A stretch of 5,851 bases of DNA from Candidatus Stahliibacteriota bacterium (GCA_004376785.1 SOIY01000308.1:1-5851); one strand, 5' to 3'; positions 1 to 5,751 are shown, counted from the first letter of the stretch. Notes: a model not told the origin generated them from the sequence alone. Translations and numbers: made by a program.

Positions 1-1
1 G

Positions 2-73
2 GCAGGTGCAAATCGTATAGGTACTTCTACTGGTGTGAGGATAATGGAGGAATTTAGGCGTAAAGCGCTTTAA
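2..73 (+). CDS. deoC: Deoxyribose-phosphate aldolase, C-terminal end only (5' truncated by window)
   Basis: Frame 2 is open from the window edge and ends at TAA 71-73, giving 23 residues that begin AGANRIGTSTGVRIM. A GAxRIGTSxGV stretch near the C-terminus is characteristic of class I deoxyribose-phosphate aldolase (DeoC), where this Gly-Thr-Ser loop at the end of the TIM barrel binds the substrate phosphate. DeoC cleaves 2-deoxyribose-5-phosphate to glyceraldehyde-3-phosphate and acetaldehyde in cytosolic deoxynucleoside catabolism. The catalytic lysines lie upstream of the window and cannot be checked. The gene runs in the same direction as rpsU but is separated by 161 nt containing a strong promoter, so it is probably a separate transcription unit. 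The call rests on one short motif; another TIM-barrel phosphate-binding enzyme is possible but less likely. Confidence 0.72.
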   Translation, partial: AGANRIGTSTGVRIMEEFRRKAL

Positions 74-74
74 A

Positions 75-102
75 AGACAAGGAGACCAGGAGACAAGGGG
101 AC
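75..102. repeat. Octamer tandem repeat AGAC(A/C)AGG, three copies plus a partial
   Basis: AGACAAGG (75-82), AGACCAGG (83-90) and AGACAAGG (91-98) follow each other without gaps, then GGAC (99-102) continues the pattern imperfectly. The array starts two bases after the deoC stop codon. It is purine-rich on the + strand and has no stem-loop potential, so it is not a terminator. Its function is unknown; it may be a dispersed or slippage-generated intergenic repeat. Confidence 0.8.
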
Positions 103-116
103 CCGCCTAAACAAAC

Positions 117-132
117 CAGATTAACAGATTCA
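117..132. repeat. Short octamer-period duplication CAGATTAA/CAGATTCA
   Basis: CAGATTAA (117-124) is followed directly by CAGATTCA (125-132), differing at one base. It has the same eight-base period as the array at 75-102 but an unrelated sequence. With two copies only, chance or slippage is a possible explanation. No other structure was found in the rest of the 74-178 spacer. Confidence 0.5.
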
Positions 133-178
133 GTTCCCAAGAAAAACCCGTAATATCGAGACTTTTTGAAATCACCCC

Positions 179-206
179 TTGACAAATCCCGATTTTCCAC
201 TATAAT
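179..206 (+). promoter_or_regulatory. Consensus sigma70-type promoter for the rpsU operon
   Basis: A perfect -35 hexamer TTGACA (179-184) and a perfect -10 hexamer TATAAT (201-206) are separated by 16 bp. Transcription should start near 211-214, giving a leader of only about 21-24 nt before the rpsU ATG at 235. That leaves no room for a long structured leader or riboswitch. It is likely read by holoenzyme carrying the RpoD encoded at the end of this same operon, which would close an autoregulatory loop (inference). Confidence 0.9.
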
Positions 207-212
207 ATAGTG
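198..212. promoter_or_regulatory. 15-bp palindrome centred on the -10 box, possible operator
   Basis: CACTAT (198-203) and ATAGTG (207-212) are perfect inverted repeats around AAT (204-206), so the palindrome covers the whole -10 hexamer and reaches the expected start site. A repressor bound here would block the promoter. Because TATAAT is itself partly self-complementary, only the outer bases are informative, and chance symmetry is possible. No regulator gene is visible in the window. Confidence 0.4.
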
Positions 213-217
213 TCAGA

Positions 218-226
218 AAGGAGGTG
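218..226 (+). promoter_or_regulatory. Very strong Shine-Dalgarno sequence of rpsU
   Basis: AAGGAGGTG offers nine consecutive bases complementary to the usual 3' tail of 16S rRNA, with an 8-nt spacer to ATG 235. It is the longest uninterrupted anti-SD match at any start in the window; dnaG has GAGGT and rpoD has AAGGAGA. It fixes the rpsU start. Because bS21 sits near the anti-SD on the 30S platform, an extended SD on its own gene could make its translation sensitive to bS21 supply (inference). Confidence 0.88.
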
Positions 227-234
227 CAAATTTA

Positions 235-429
235 ATGACAAAAGTTACTGTTTATGAGGGCGAATCGTTTGAGAATGCAATTCGTCGCTTTCGTAAATCG
301 GTTGAACGTGCCGGTATTTTAAGAGATGTTAAAAGGCACGAAATTTATGAAAAACCGAGCGAAAAGAGAAAAAGGCGTCTTATTGCAGCACGTAAAAAAG
401 AATCGAAACGGCGGAGGGAGGAATTATAG
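235..429 (+). CDS. rpsU: 30S ribosomal protein bS21
   Basis: This 64-residue, strongly basic protein is a small-subunit ribosomal protein located near the mRNA exit/anti-SD region of the 30S platform, where it assists initiation. The sequence matches the family throughout: an N-terminal beta-strand, then EGESFENAIRRFRKSVERAGI, then the KRHEIYEKPSEKRKRR stretch and a Lys/Arg-rich tail. The length falls between the short (about 58) and long (about 71) versions. The ATG is set by an ideal SD 8 nt upstream and a consensus promoter ending 28 nt before it. It is the first gene of the operon. Its stop TAG (427-429) overlaps the probable mutS2 start region, and its last codons contain the mutS2 SD. 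rpsU leading dnaG and rpoD is the classical macromolecular-synthesis order. Confidence 0.96.
   Translation: MTKVTVYEGESFENAIRRFRKSVERAGILRDVKRHEIYEKPSEKRKRRLIAARKKESKRRREEL
413..422 (+). promoter_or_regulatory. SD of mutS2 embedded in the rpsU 3' end
   Basis: GGAGGGAGGA contains two overlapping GGAGG cores (413-417 and 417-421) within the final Arg-Arg-Glu-Glu codons of rpsU. It lies 3-8 nt before in-frame ATT 423 and ATA 426, whereas the first canonical in-frame start, TTG 489, is 66 nt away and has no SD of its own. This positions mutS2 initiation at the rpsU stop codon and suggests translational coupling. Confidence 0.65.
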
Positions 430-2381
430 GAAGAACCCATGCCGAAGAGGTTTTAGAACTCCCCAAGGTCCTGAACATACTTGCAGATTTGTGCCAGATT
501 GAAACCACAAAACAGAGGGCGAGGTGTTTTTTACCATATAAAACACAAGCTGCAGCAGAGTTTGAGATAAACAGGGTAAACGATTTACAAAAACTTGGTG
601 AGTTTGTCCATCTTAACATACCGTTCGAACCTGGTTTTCTTAAGAAAGAATTGCCAGTTTTGCTTTGTTTAAGCGAAGAACTCCTTATTAGGTTAAAAGA
701 TTGGTTTATCTTTGTCCGTAATCTAAAAAATAGATTTAACAAAACCCCAGTTAAAAATTTCTTTAGCAAATTAAATAATTATGATAATATTATAGAAGAA
801 ATTAGCGCTAATATAGATGACAATAAACAAATTCGAGATAAGGCGTCTGATGAATTGTATAATATTAGAGTGCACAAGAGAAAAATCAAAAATAAGATTC
901 GCGAAACATTAAATAATCTGTTGATGAACCGATCAAATCTCTTTACTGATACGAATATTGTTGAAAGGGACGGCAGATACGTACTTCCAGTCAAAAGAAA
1001 TTTTAAAAAGGATGTACATGGCGTAGTTCATTCTTATTCAAACTCAGGTGAAACAGTCTTTATTGAACCTATAGGAATAACTGATGATTATGCGCAATTT
1101 GTGGAATTGAATGAAAGGGAAAAGCAAGAGATTGAAAAAATCCTGAAGAAGCTTACTAATATTATTCGTTCTCGAATGCATGATATTGAGCAGGATATCG
1201 AAACTATTATTGATATTGACCTTTTGCTCGCCAAAGCGCGATTTGCAGAAGATTTGAATGCGACAATTCCCATTTTTTTAGATCATTTGAACATAGTGAA
1301 TGGATTTCATCCTATTTTAAAAAGGGTTAATGAGAATGTGGTTAAACTCAACTTGAAAATGAATTCAAAGAAAAGAATTCTTTTGATCTCAGGACCAAAT
1401 GCCGGGGGTAAAACAGTAGTTTTAAAAACAGTGGGTGTAATTGAACTGATGGCAAAATGTGGTCTGTTCATTCCTGCTGAAGAAGGAACTACTATACCTT
1501 TTTATGATGGTGTTTACTCTGATATTGGTGATGAGCAGAGTATTGAATCCCGTCTTTCTACGTTTGCAGCCCATATTAATCAGATAAAAGAAGCTTTAAA
1601 CGGTAGCGAAAATTCTCTTGTTCTATTAGATGAGCTTATGAGTCAGACCTCAGTAGAAGAAGGTTCAGCCCTTGCCGCAGCAATAATGGAGGAGTTTGCA
1701 CGTAAGAAAAGCACAGTTCTTGCGACAACTCATAATGAAGACTTAAAGATATTTGTGAGCAGAAGGTCGGATATGATAAATGGTGGTATGGAATTTACAG
1801 ATAGACCGACATATAGATTCATTTTGGGTGTACCACAACCAAGTAATGCCCTTAAATTAGCGAGTAATTTAGGTGTTAGTAAAAGCGTTATTGAAAATGC
1901 ACTCAAATATCTTGATAAAGATAAGATGTCACTCAATAAATTGTTTGAGGATTTATCTAAAGAACTAAAGGCAGTCCAGGAAGAGAGGCAAAAATTATCT
2001 GTTCTAATACAGGATTATGAATCCAGGTTTAAAGAATTAAATGCAAAAAAGAAAAAAGAATTGGAGGGATTAAAAACTAAATACAAGAAAGAGCTCATTC
2101 AGGCAAAGAGGAGTATAGAGAAATTAATAAAAGATCTGCAAAAGCAAGGACCAAAACCAGAAGCTGTGCATGAGATAAGGCAATTTTTCAATAAAAAACT
2201 CCATGTTGATGAGGTTTATGAACCTTATTATCCGCAAATAGGAGAGATTGTCAGGATTAGAGATCTGAAAAGGGTTGGACAGGTTATTGAAGAACAAGGT
2301 GATAAATTTAAGGTGAGTCTTGAAAACATATATTACTGGGTAGATTCCAGAGATATAGAATCGATTAAAGCAAATAATTAG
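426..2381 (+). CDS. mutS2: MutS2-family ATPase lacking the Smr domain
   Basis: MutS2 is a MutS-family ABC ATPase; family members have been implicated in suppressing recombination and in splitting collided ribosomes. Numbered from codon 426 (651 aa): N-terminal helical lever beginning about VLELPKVLNIL; DGRYVLPVKR near 182-191 and SGETVFIEP, both typical of MutS2; Walker A GPNAGGKT 323-330; DIGDEQSIESRLSTF 366-380; Walker B LVLLDE with catalytic Glu 403; H-loop TTH 434-436; a charged coiled coil about 503-575; a KOW-like tail from about 600. The protein ends there, without the C-terminal Smr domain that takes typical MutS2 to about 780 aa. After DEL, the usual GxGTDP is MSQTSV. Start: homology extends upstream of the first canonical codon, TTG 489, but the open stretch back to TAA 393-395 has no ATG, GTG or TTG. 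ATA 426 (or ATT 423) beside the SD is my best estimate; TTG 489 gives a minimum of 630 aa. Confidence 0.9.
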   Translation: MGRTHAEEVLELPKVLNILADLCQIETTKQRARCFLPYKTQAAAEFEINRVNDLQKLGEFVHLNIPFEPGFLKKELPVLLCLSEELLIRLKDWFIFVRNLKNRFNKTPVKNFFSKLNNYDNIIEEISANIDDNKQIRDKASDELYNIRVHKRKIKNKIRETLNNLLMNRSNLFTDTNIVERDGRYVLPVKRNFKKDVHGVVHSYSNSGETVFIEPIGITDDYAQFVELNEREKQEIEKILKKLTNIIRSRMHDIEQDIETIIDIDLLLAKARFAEDLNATIPIFLDHLNIVNGFHPILKRVNENVVKLNLKMNSKKRILLISGPNAGGKTVVLKTVGVIELMAKCGLFIPAEEGTTIPFYDGVYSDIGDEQSIESRLSTFAAHINQIKEALNGSENSLVLLDELMSQTSVEEGSALAAAIMEEFARKKSTVLATTHNEDLKIFVSRRSDMINGGMEFTDRPTYRFILGVPQPSNALKLASNLGVSKSVIENALKYLDKDKMSLNKLFEDLSKELKAVQEERQKLSVLIQDYESRFKELNAKKKKELEGLKTKYKKELIQAKRSIEKLIKDLQKQGPKPEAVHEIRQFFNKKLHVDEVYEPYYPQIGEIVRIRDLKRVGQVIEEQGDKFKVSLENIYYWVDSRDIESIKANN

Positions 2382-2391
2382 TGTAGAGTAT

Positions 2392-2396
2392 GAGGT
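2392..2396 (+). promoter_or_regulatory. Shine-Dalgarno of dnaG in a 22-nt gap
   Basis: GAGGT lies 7 nt before ATG 2404 and supports that start. It falls in the loop of a possible weak hairpin formed by TAGTG (2379-2383, overlapping the mutS2 stop codon) and CACTA (2398-2402). The five-base stem with a 14-nt loop is marginal in stability. Confidence 0.7.
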
Positions 2397-2403
2397 CCAC
2401 TAT

Positions 2404-4113
2404 ATGATTGAGAAGGAAAAGATTGAAGAGATAAAAAGGCAGACTGATATAGTCGCAGTTATATCCCAGTATATTAAATTGAGGAAAGTGGGGAAGAACT
2501 ATCGGGCACTATGCCCCTTTCATACTGAAAAGGATCCATCCTTTTATGTAAACCCGGATAAGGGAATATTTTATTGTTTTGGGTGTAAAAAAGGTGGGAA
2601 CGCAATTACTTTCCTTATGGAATATGAGAAATTAGATTTTCCCGCTGCGGTTAGAAGATTGGCAAAAAATCTGGGTATTGAGATTGATACGACAAAGGGC
2701 TTGAAATATAAGGAAATATATGAGGTGAATGAGCTGGCATGTCAATTTTATTCTCTCTGTTTGACAAAAGAGATTGGGAAAAAAGGACAGCATTATCTGA
2801 ATGAGCGTAAGATTGACATGACTAAATTGAAGGATTTTAGACTTGGCTATGCACCTGGTTCTGGCGGGCTTGTAACCTTTATGCGGCAAAAGGGTGTTTC
2901 AATAGAAAAACTTAATAAGGCTGGTCTTATTTCTACATCTACTTCCTACAGACAAATGAATCGTGAAATATTTAGAGATCGACTTATTTTTCCGATCTAC
3001 AATGTTTCTGGCAGGGTTATTGGTTTTGGCGGTCGTGGAATTGATGATTATATAAAGCCAAAATATCTTAATTCTCCTGAAACGCCATTATTTAAAAAGG
3101 GAGAGGTTCTTTACGGCTTGTACCAATCAAAGGATAATATAAGAACAAAAGGTGAAGCGATTCTTGTTGAGGGCTATTTTGATCTATTAAGTCTGTTTCA
3201 GAAGGGTATTAATAATGTTTGTGCACCTTTAGGTACTTCATTGACTGAAAAACAGGCAGTATTAATTTCACGATTTTCAAATAAGGTTAATATTCTATTT
3301 GATGGAGATTTATCTGGAATTAAAGCTGCGTTGCGAGCGATTGGTTTGCTTATTAATGCCCAGGTTGATGTATTTGTGACCTCTTTGCCAACGGGATCTG
3401 ATCCTGATACATTCATAAATCAAAATGGTGTGGATAAATTGCGGGAAGTTATTGATGGAGCACAAGACTTTTTCCATTTTTACAAGAAGGCTGTTAAGAT
3501 TGATACTGTTGAACAGGAAGTTGTTTTAATAAAGGATTTAATACAGATAATTAGTAGTATTCGAGATGGGATAAGATATGATCGCTATCTCAAATATATC
3601 TCCCGTGTCTTTGATATTCCAATTGACACGATAATGAAAGAAATGGCAAGTAAGAAAAAAACATCAGTGAAAAGTGTTCGTGATTTTAAAATTACACAAG
3701 AAGAGAAAGTGATGGCAATGATACTAAATGCAAGGGAATATTTTTCACTGGTTAAAGATTTTTTGAAACCTGAGGATTTTAATGAAGATGGTTTAAAGCG
3801 GCTCTATAATTTGTTGTTAAGAGATAAAAATTTTGATATTTATGATTTATCTGAAGTGATAAGCGAAACTTTAAGAGAAAAATTGCTTTCAATAATAATG
3901 AAAGAAGAAGCAGTGCCCAAACAGGCTTTTTTAGAGGCTCTGATTCGTTATAAGAGTGGTATTGAAGAGAAGAGGATCAGGTCAAAGATAAGTGAAGCCC
4001 AGGTTAAAGGGGATGAACAAGCCAGGACAAAATATTTTAAGCAACTTAATGCTCTTAAGCAAAAGATGCTTAAGATTGATTTAGATAAAGTAACAACAGA
4101 TAGTGATTTATAA
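2404..4113 (+). CDS. dnaG: DNA primase
   Basis: DnaG synthesises the RNA primers for chromosomal replication at the fork, recruited by the replicative helicase DnaB. The 569 residues show the full layout: an N-terminal CHC2 zinc-binding domain with Cys37, His40, Cys58 and Cys61 (CPFH and CFGC); a RNA polymerase domain with RDRLIFPIYN at 191-200 and the YLNSPETPLFKKG motif from 221; a Toprim core with Glu256 in EGYFD and Asp300/Asp302 in DGD as the metal ligands; then GSDPDTF at 331-337 and a divergent helical C-terminal part, probably the helicase-interaction region. No catalytic or zinc residue is missing and length is normal. ATG 2404 has GAGGT 7 nt upstream. It follows mutS2 by 22 nt and precedes rpoD with almost no gap, so it should be cotranscribed with both. 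Confidence 0.96.
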   Translation: MIEKEKIEEIKRQTDIVAVISQYIKLRKVGKNYRALCPFHTEKDPSFYVNPDKGIFYCFGCKKGGNAITFLMEYEKLDFPAAVRRLAKNLGIEIDTTKGLKYKEIYEVNELACQFYSLCLTKEIGKKGQHYLNERKIDMTKLKDFRLGYAPGSGGLVTFMRQKGVSIEKLNKAGLISTSTSYRQMNREIFRDRLIFPIYNVSGRVIGFGGRGIDDYIKPKYLNSPETPLFKKGEVLYGLYQSKDNIRTKGEAILVEGYFDLLSLFQKGINNVCAPLGTSLTEKQAVLISRFSNKVNILFDGDLSGIKAALRAIGLLINAQVDVFVTSLPTGSDPDTFINQNGVDKLREVIDGAQDFFHFYKKAVKIDTVEQEVVLIKDLIQIISSIRDGIRYDRYLKYISRVFDIPIDTIMKEMASKKKTSVKSVRDFKITQEEKVMAMILNAREYFSLVKDFLKPEDFNEDGLKRLYNLLLRDKNFDIYDLSEVISETLREKLLSIIMKEEAVPKQAFLEALIRYKSGIEEKRIRSKISEAQVKGDEQARTKYFKQLNALKQKMLKIDLDKVTTDSDL

Positions 4114-4115
4114 AA

Positions 4116-4122
4116 AAGGAGA
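4116..4122 (+). promoter_or_regulatory. Shine-Dalgarno of rpoD, deciding between GTG 4123 and TTG 4129
   Basis: AAGGAGA begins three bases after the dnaG stop codon (4111-4113). The AGGAG core ends at 4121, which is 1 nt from GTG 4123, too close for normal initiation, but 7 nt from TTG 4129, an ideal distance. TTG is therefore favoured although GTG is the longer option. Confidence 0.7.
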
Positions 4123-4128
4123 GTGAAA

Positions 4129-5688
4129 TTGAAATTTTCTCGAAAAATATTTAATAAAGCAAAATCAGCGGGAAAAATTTCCCTTAAGGACATTAACAAG
4201 TTAATACCTGATAAAACTACACCAGAAGAGATCGATGAAATTTTAGCTATATTGTCAAAGCATAATATAACTATTGTACAGCAAGGTAAAAAAGCACCTG
4301 CTAAACGCGCTCGTCCAAAAACTTCTTTGAGGCCTGAAGAACCTATTAGGGCTTATTTTAAAGAACTTGCTAAATATGATCTTTTGACCAAGGAAGAAGA
4401 GTACGAGTTAGCAGTAAAAATTGAAACTGGGTACAGGATGATTGAACGTCAATTTCTACCTTTCCCTTGCGCAATTCATGAAATCCTTGAAATATGTAGG
4501 CAAGTCGAACAATGCCACAAAAGCCTTGACCAGATTTCACGTGTTGAAATTGAGGCAATGATGGATAAACGAACATTTTGGGCAGAACGTCAGCGTTTTG
4601 TGCGTCGTGTTAAATCAATACAAAAGGATTATGATTCACTTATCCAGCTTTACAAGAAATATCGCAAGGATAAATCAAAGACAATTGAGTGGCGGATATT
4701 TGAGAAAGAAGAAAGGATTTTAAGGAAACTGTCTATTCTATCCTTACAGCATAGTGTGGTTAATGTAGCAATACATATTTTTAAAGAAAGGATAGAAAGG
4801 TTAAAGATAGTTGAGAAGACTCTACCTAAACTGAGAAATAAAGACGAAATAATTATACATACAAAGGAAAGAAGGTCTTTATTAAAAGAACTCAGTATTG
4901 ACAGCAACATTAGAGAAGAGACATTGATGATTGTGGGGTCCTGGGAGAGTTTAATAAATCGTGCAAGGCAGAGAATGATCGAAGGTAATATGAGGCTAGT
5001 TATTTCTATTGCCAAAAAATATGTGAATCGCGGGCTGGAATTTGCTGATCTTGTTGGTGAGGGGAATAATGGTCTTATCAAAGCTGTTGAAAAATTCGAT
5101 TATAGAAAAGGATATAAGTTTTCTACGTATGCTACATGGTGGATAAGACAGGCGATTACTCGCGCTATTGGCGATCAGGCAAGGACAGTACGGGTTCCTG
5201 CACATATACTTGACACCATGAATAAGGTTGCCCGAGCCCAGCGCGATATGATTCAGGATTTGGGAAGGGAGCCTACAGTTGAGGAAATTGCCGGCCGTCT
5301 TGATATCCCAACAGATAAAGTAAGGATGGCACACAATATTTCATTGATTCCAATCTCTCTTGATAAACCCATAGATGACGAGGAATCGAGTTTTGTAGGC
5401 GATTTTATCAAAGATCCTCTGGCTGATTCGCCATCACGAAGAGCCGCTATATCGGTTTTAAAAGATCGTTTTAATGAAATTTTGAAAGATTTGCCCAAGA
5501 GGGAGGAGAAGATAATAAGATTACGATTTGGCTTAAATGATGGTCTGCCAAAGACCCTGGAAGAAGTTGGCCAGATGTTTAATATAACAAGAGAAAGGGT
5601 AAGGCAGATTGAGGCAAAGGCATTGAAAAAACTCCGTCATCCAACACGACTGCGTAAATTACAGATGTACAAGGATTTGATTGATTAG
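4129..5688 (+). CDS. rpoD: Primary (housekeeping) RNA polymerase sigma factor, sigma70 group 1
   Basis: RpoD directs core RNA polymerase to -35/-10 promoters. Numbered from the alternative GTG 4123 (521 aa; 519 from TTG 4129): a region 1.1-like segment about 5-52, which marks primary sigmas; region 1.2 with EEPIRAYFKELAKYDLLTKE 72-91; a nonconserved helical insert about 103-279; region 2.1-2.2 from ARQRMIEGNMRLVISIAKKY 281-300; regions 2.3-2.4 with YKFSTYATWWIRQAITRAI 331-349 for -10 recognition and melting; region 3 with GREPTVEEIA; the 3.2 finger SSFVGDFIKD 422-431; region 4.2 helix-turn-helix TLEEVGQMFNITRERVRQIE 478-497 for -35 contact. The insert makes it intermediate between SigA-type (about 370 aa) and E. 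coli sigma70 (613 aa). Region 2.2 reads GEGNNGL where QEGNIGL is usual. It is the last gene of the operon; no hairpin terminator was seen after it. Confidence 0.96.
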   Translation: MKFSRKIFNKAKSAGKISLKDINKLIPDKTTPEEIDEILAILSKHNITIVQQGKKAPAKRARPKTSLRPEEPIRAYFKELAKYDLLTKEEEYELAVKIETGYRMIERQFLPFPCAIHEILEICRQVEQCHKSLDQISRVEIEAMMDKRTFWAERQRFVRRVKSIQKDYDSLIQLYKKYRKDKSKTIEWRIFEKEERILRKLSILSLQHSVVNVAIHIFKERIERLKIVEKTLPKLRNKDEIIIHTKERRSLLKELSIDSNIREETLMIVGSWESLINRARQRMIEGNMRLVISIAKKYVNRGLEFADLVGEGNNGLIKAVEKFDYRKGYKFSTYATWWIRQAITRAIGDQARTVRVPAHILDTMNKVARAQRDMIQDLGREPTVEEIAGRLDIPTDKVRMAHNISLIPISLDKPIDDEESSFVGDFIKDPLADSPSRRAAISVLKDRFNEILKDLPKREEKIIRLRFGLNDGLPKTLEEVGQMFNITRERVRQIEAKALKKLRHPTRLRKLQMYKDLID

Positions 5689-5696
5689 ATAGACAG

Positions 5697-5710
5697 TTCA
5701 AATTTCAAAT
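5697..5710. repeat. Heptamer tandem duplication TTCAAAT x2
   Basis: TTCAAAT at 5697-5703 is repeated exactly at 5704-5710, nine bases after the rpoD stop. It contains the small near-palindrome AATTTCAAATT (5701-5711), which is too short to act as a terminator. Confidence 0.6.
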
Positions 5711-5751
5711 TGGATATTGAATCATAAAATGCCTATCCTTGTCCTACTGTG

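Larger units (their letters stand above)
213..5688 (+). other. Macromolecular-synthesis operon rpsU-mutS2-dnaG-rpoD
   Basis: Four co-directional genes run from one consensus promoter with junctions of overlap (rpsU/mutS2), 22 nt (mutS2/dnaG) and 9-15 nt (dnaG/rpoD, depending on the start). No hairpin with a T-run lies between them. TTGACA-like strings inside dnaG (2761, 2815 and 3623) lack a -10 box at suitable distance, so no internal promoter is supported. The 3' boundary is set only by the last stop codon; the start is the predicted transcription start. Confidence 0.8.

Noticed and set aside
74..178. Rho-independent terminator after deoC
   Set aside because: GGGGACCC and nearby strings give no stem of useful length followed by a T-run.
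391..429. Programmed -1 frameshift joining rpsU to mutS2 (run of six A at 394-399 upstream of an SD-like GGAGGGAGG)
   Set aside because: The A-run is preceded by T in the wrong phase for a classical slippery heptamer, the SD-like sequence is downstream rather than upstream of it, and independent initiation at 423/426 explains the arrangement more simply.
439..456. ATG 439 as the mutS2 start
   Set aside because: It is in a different frame from mutS2 and meets TAG at 454-456 after five codons.
380..769. 129-codon reverse-strand ORF opposite the rpsU/mutS2 junction
   Set aside because: It lies antisense to well-supported coding sequence, has no SD or promoter I could see, and the translation resembles no family; it is a shadow frame.
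2761..2790. Internal promoter in dnaG at TTGACA 2761 (also 2815 and 3623)
   Set aside because: None has a recognisable -10 hexamer 15-19 bp downstream.
4650..5081. 143-codon reverse-strand ORF opposite rpoD
   Set aside because: It overlaps the region encoding the sigma insert and conserved regions 2.1-2.2; its Leu/Ser/Ile-rich translation is the usual antisense product of Lys/Glu-rich coding DNA.
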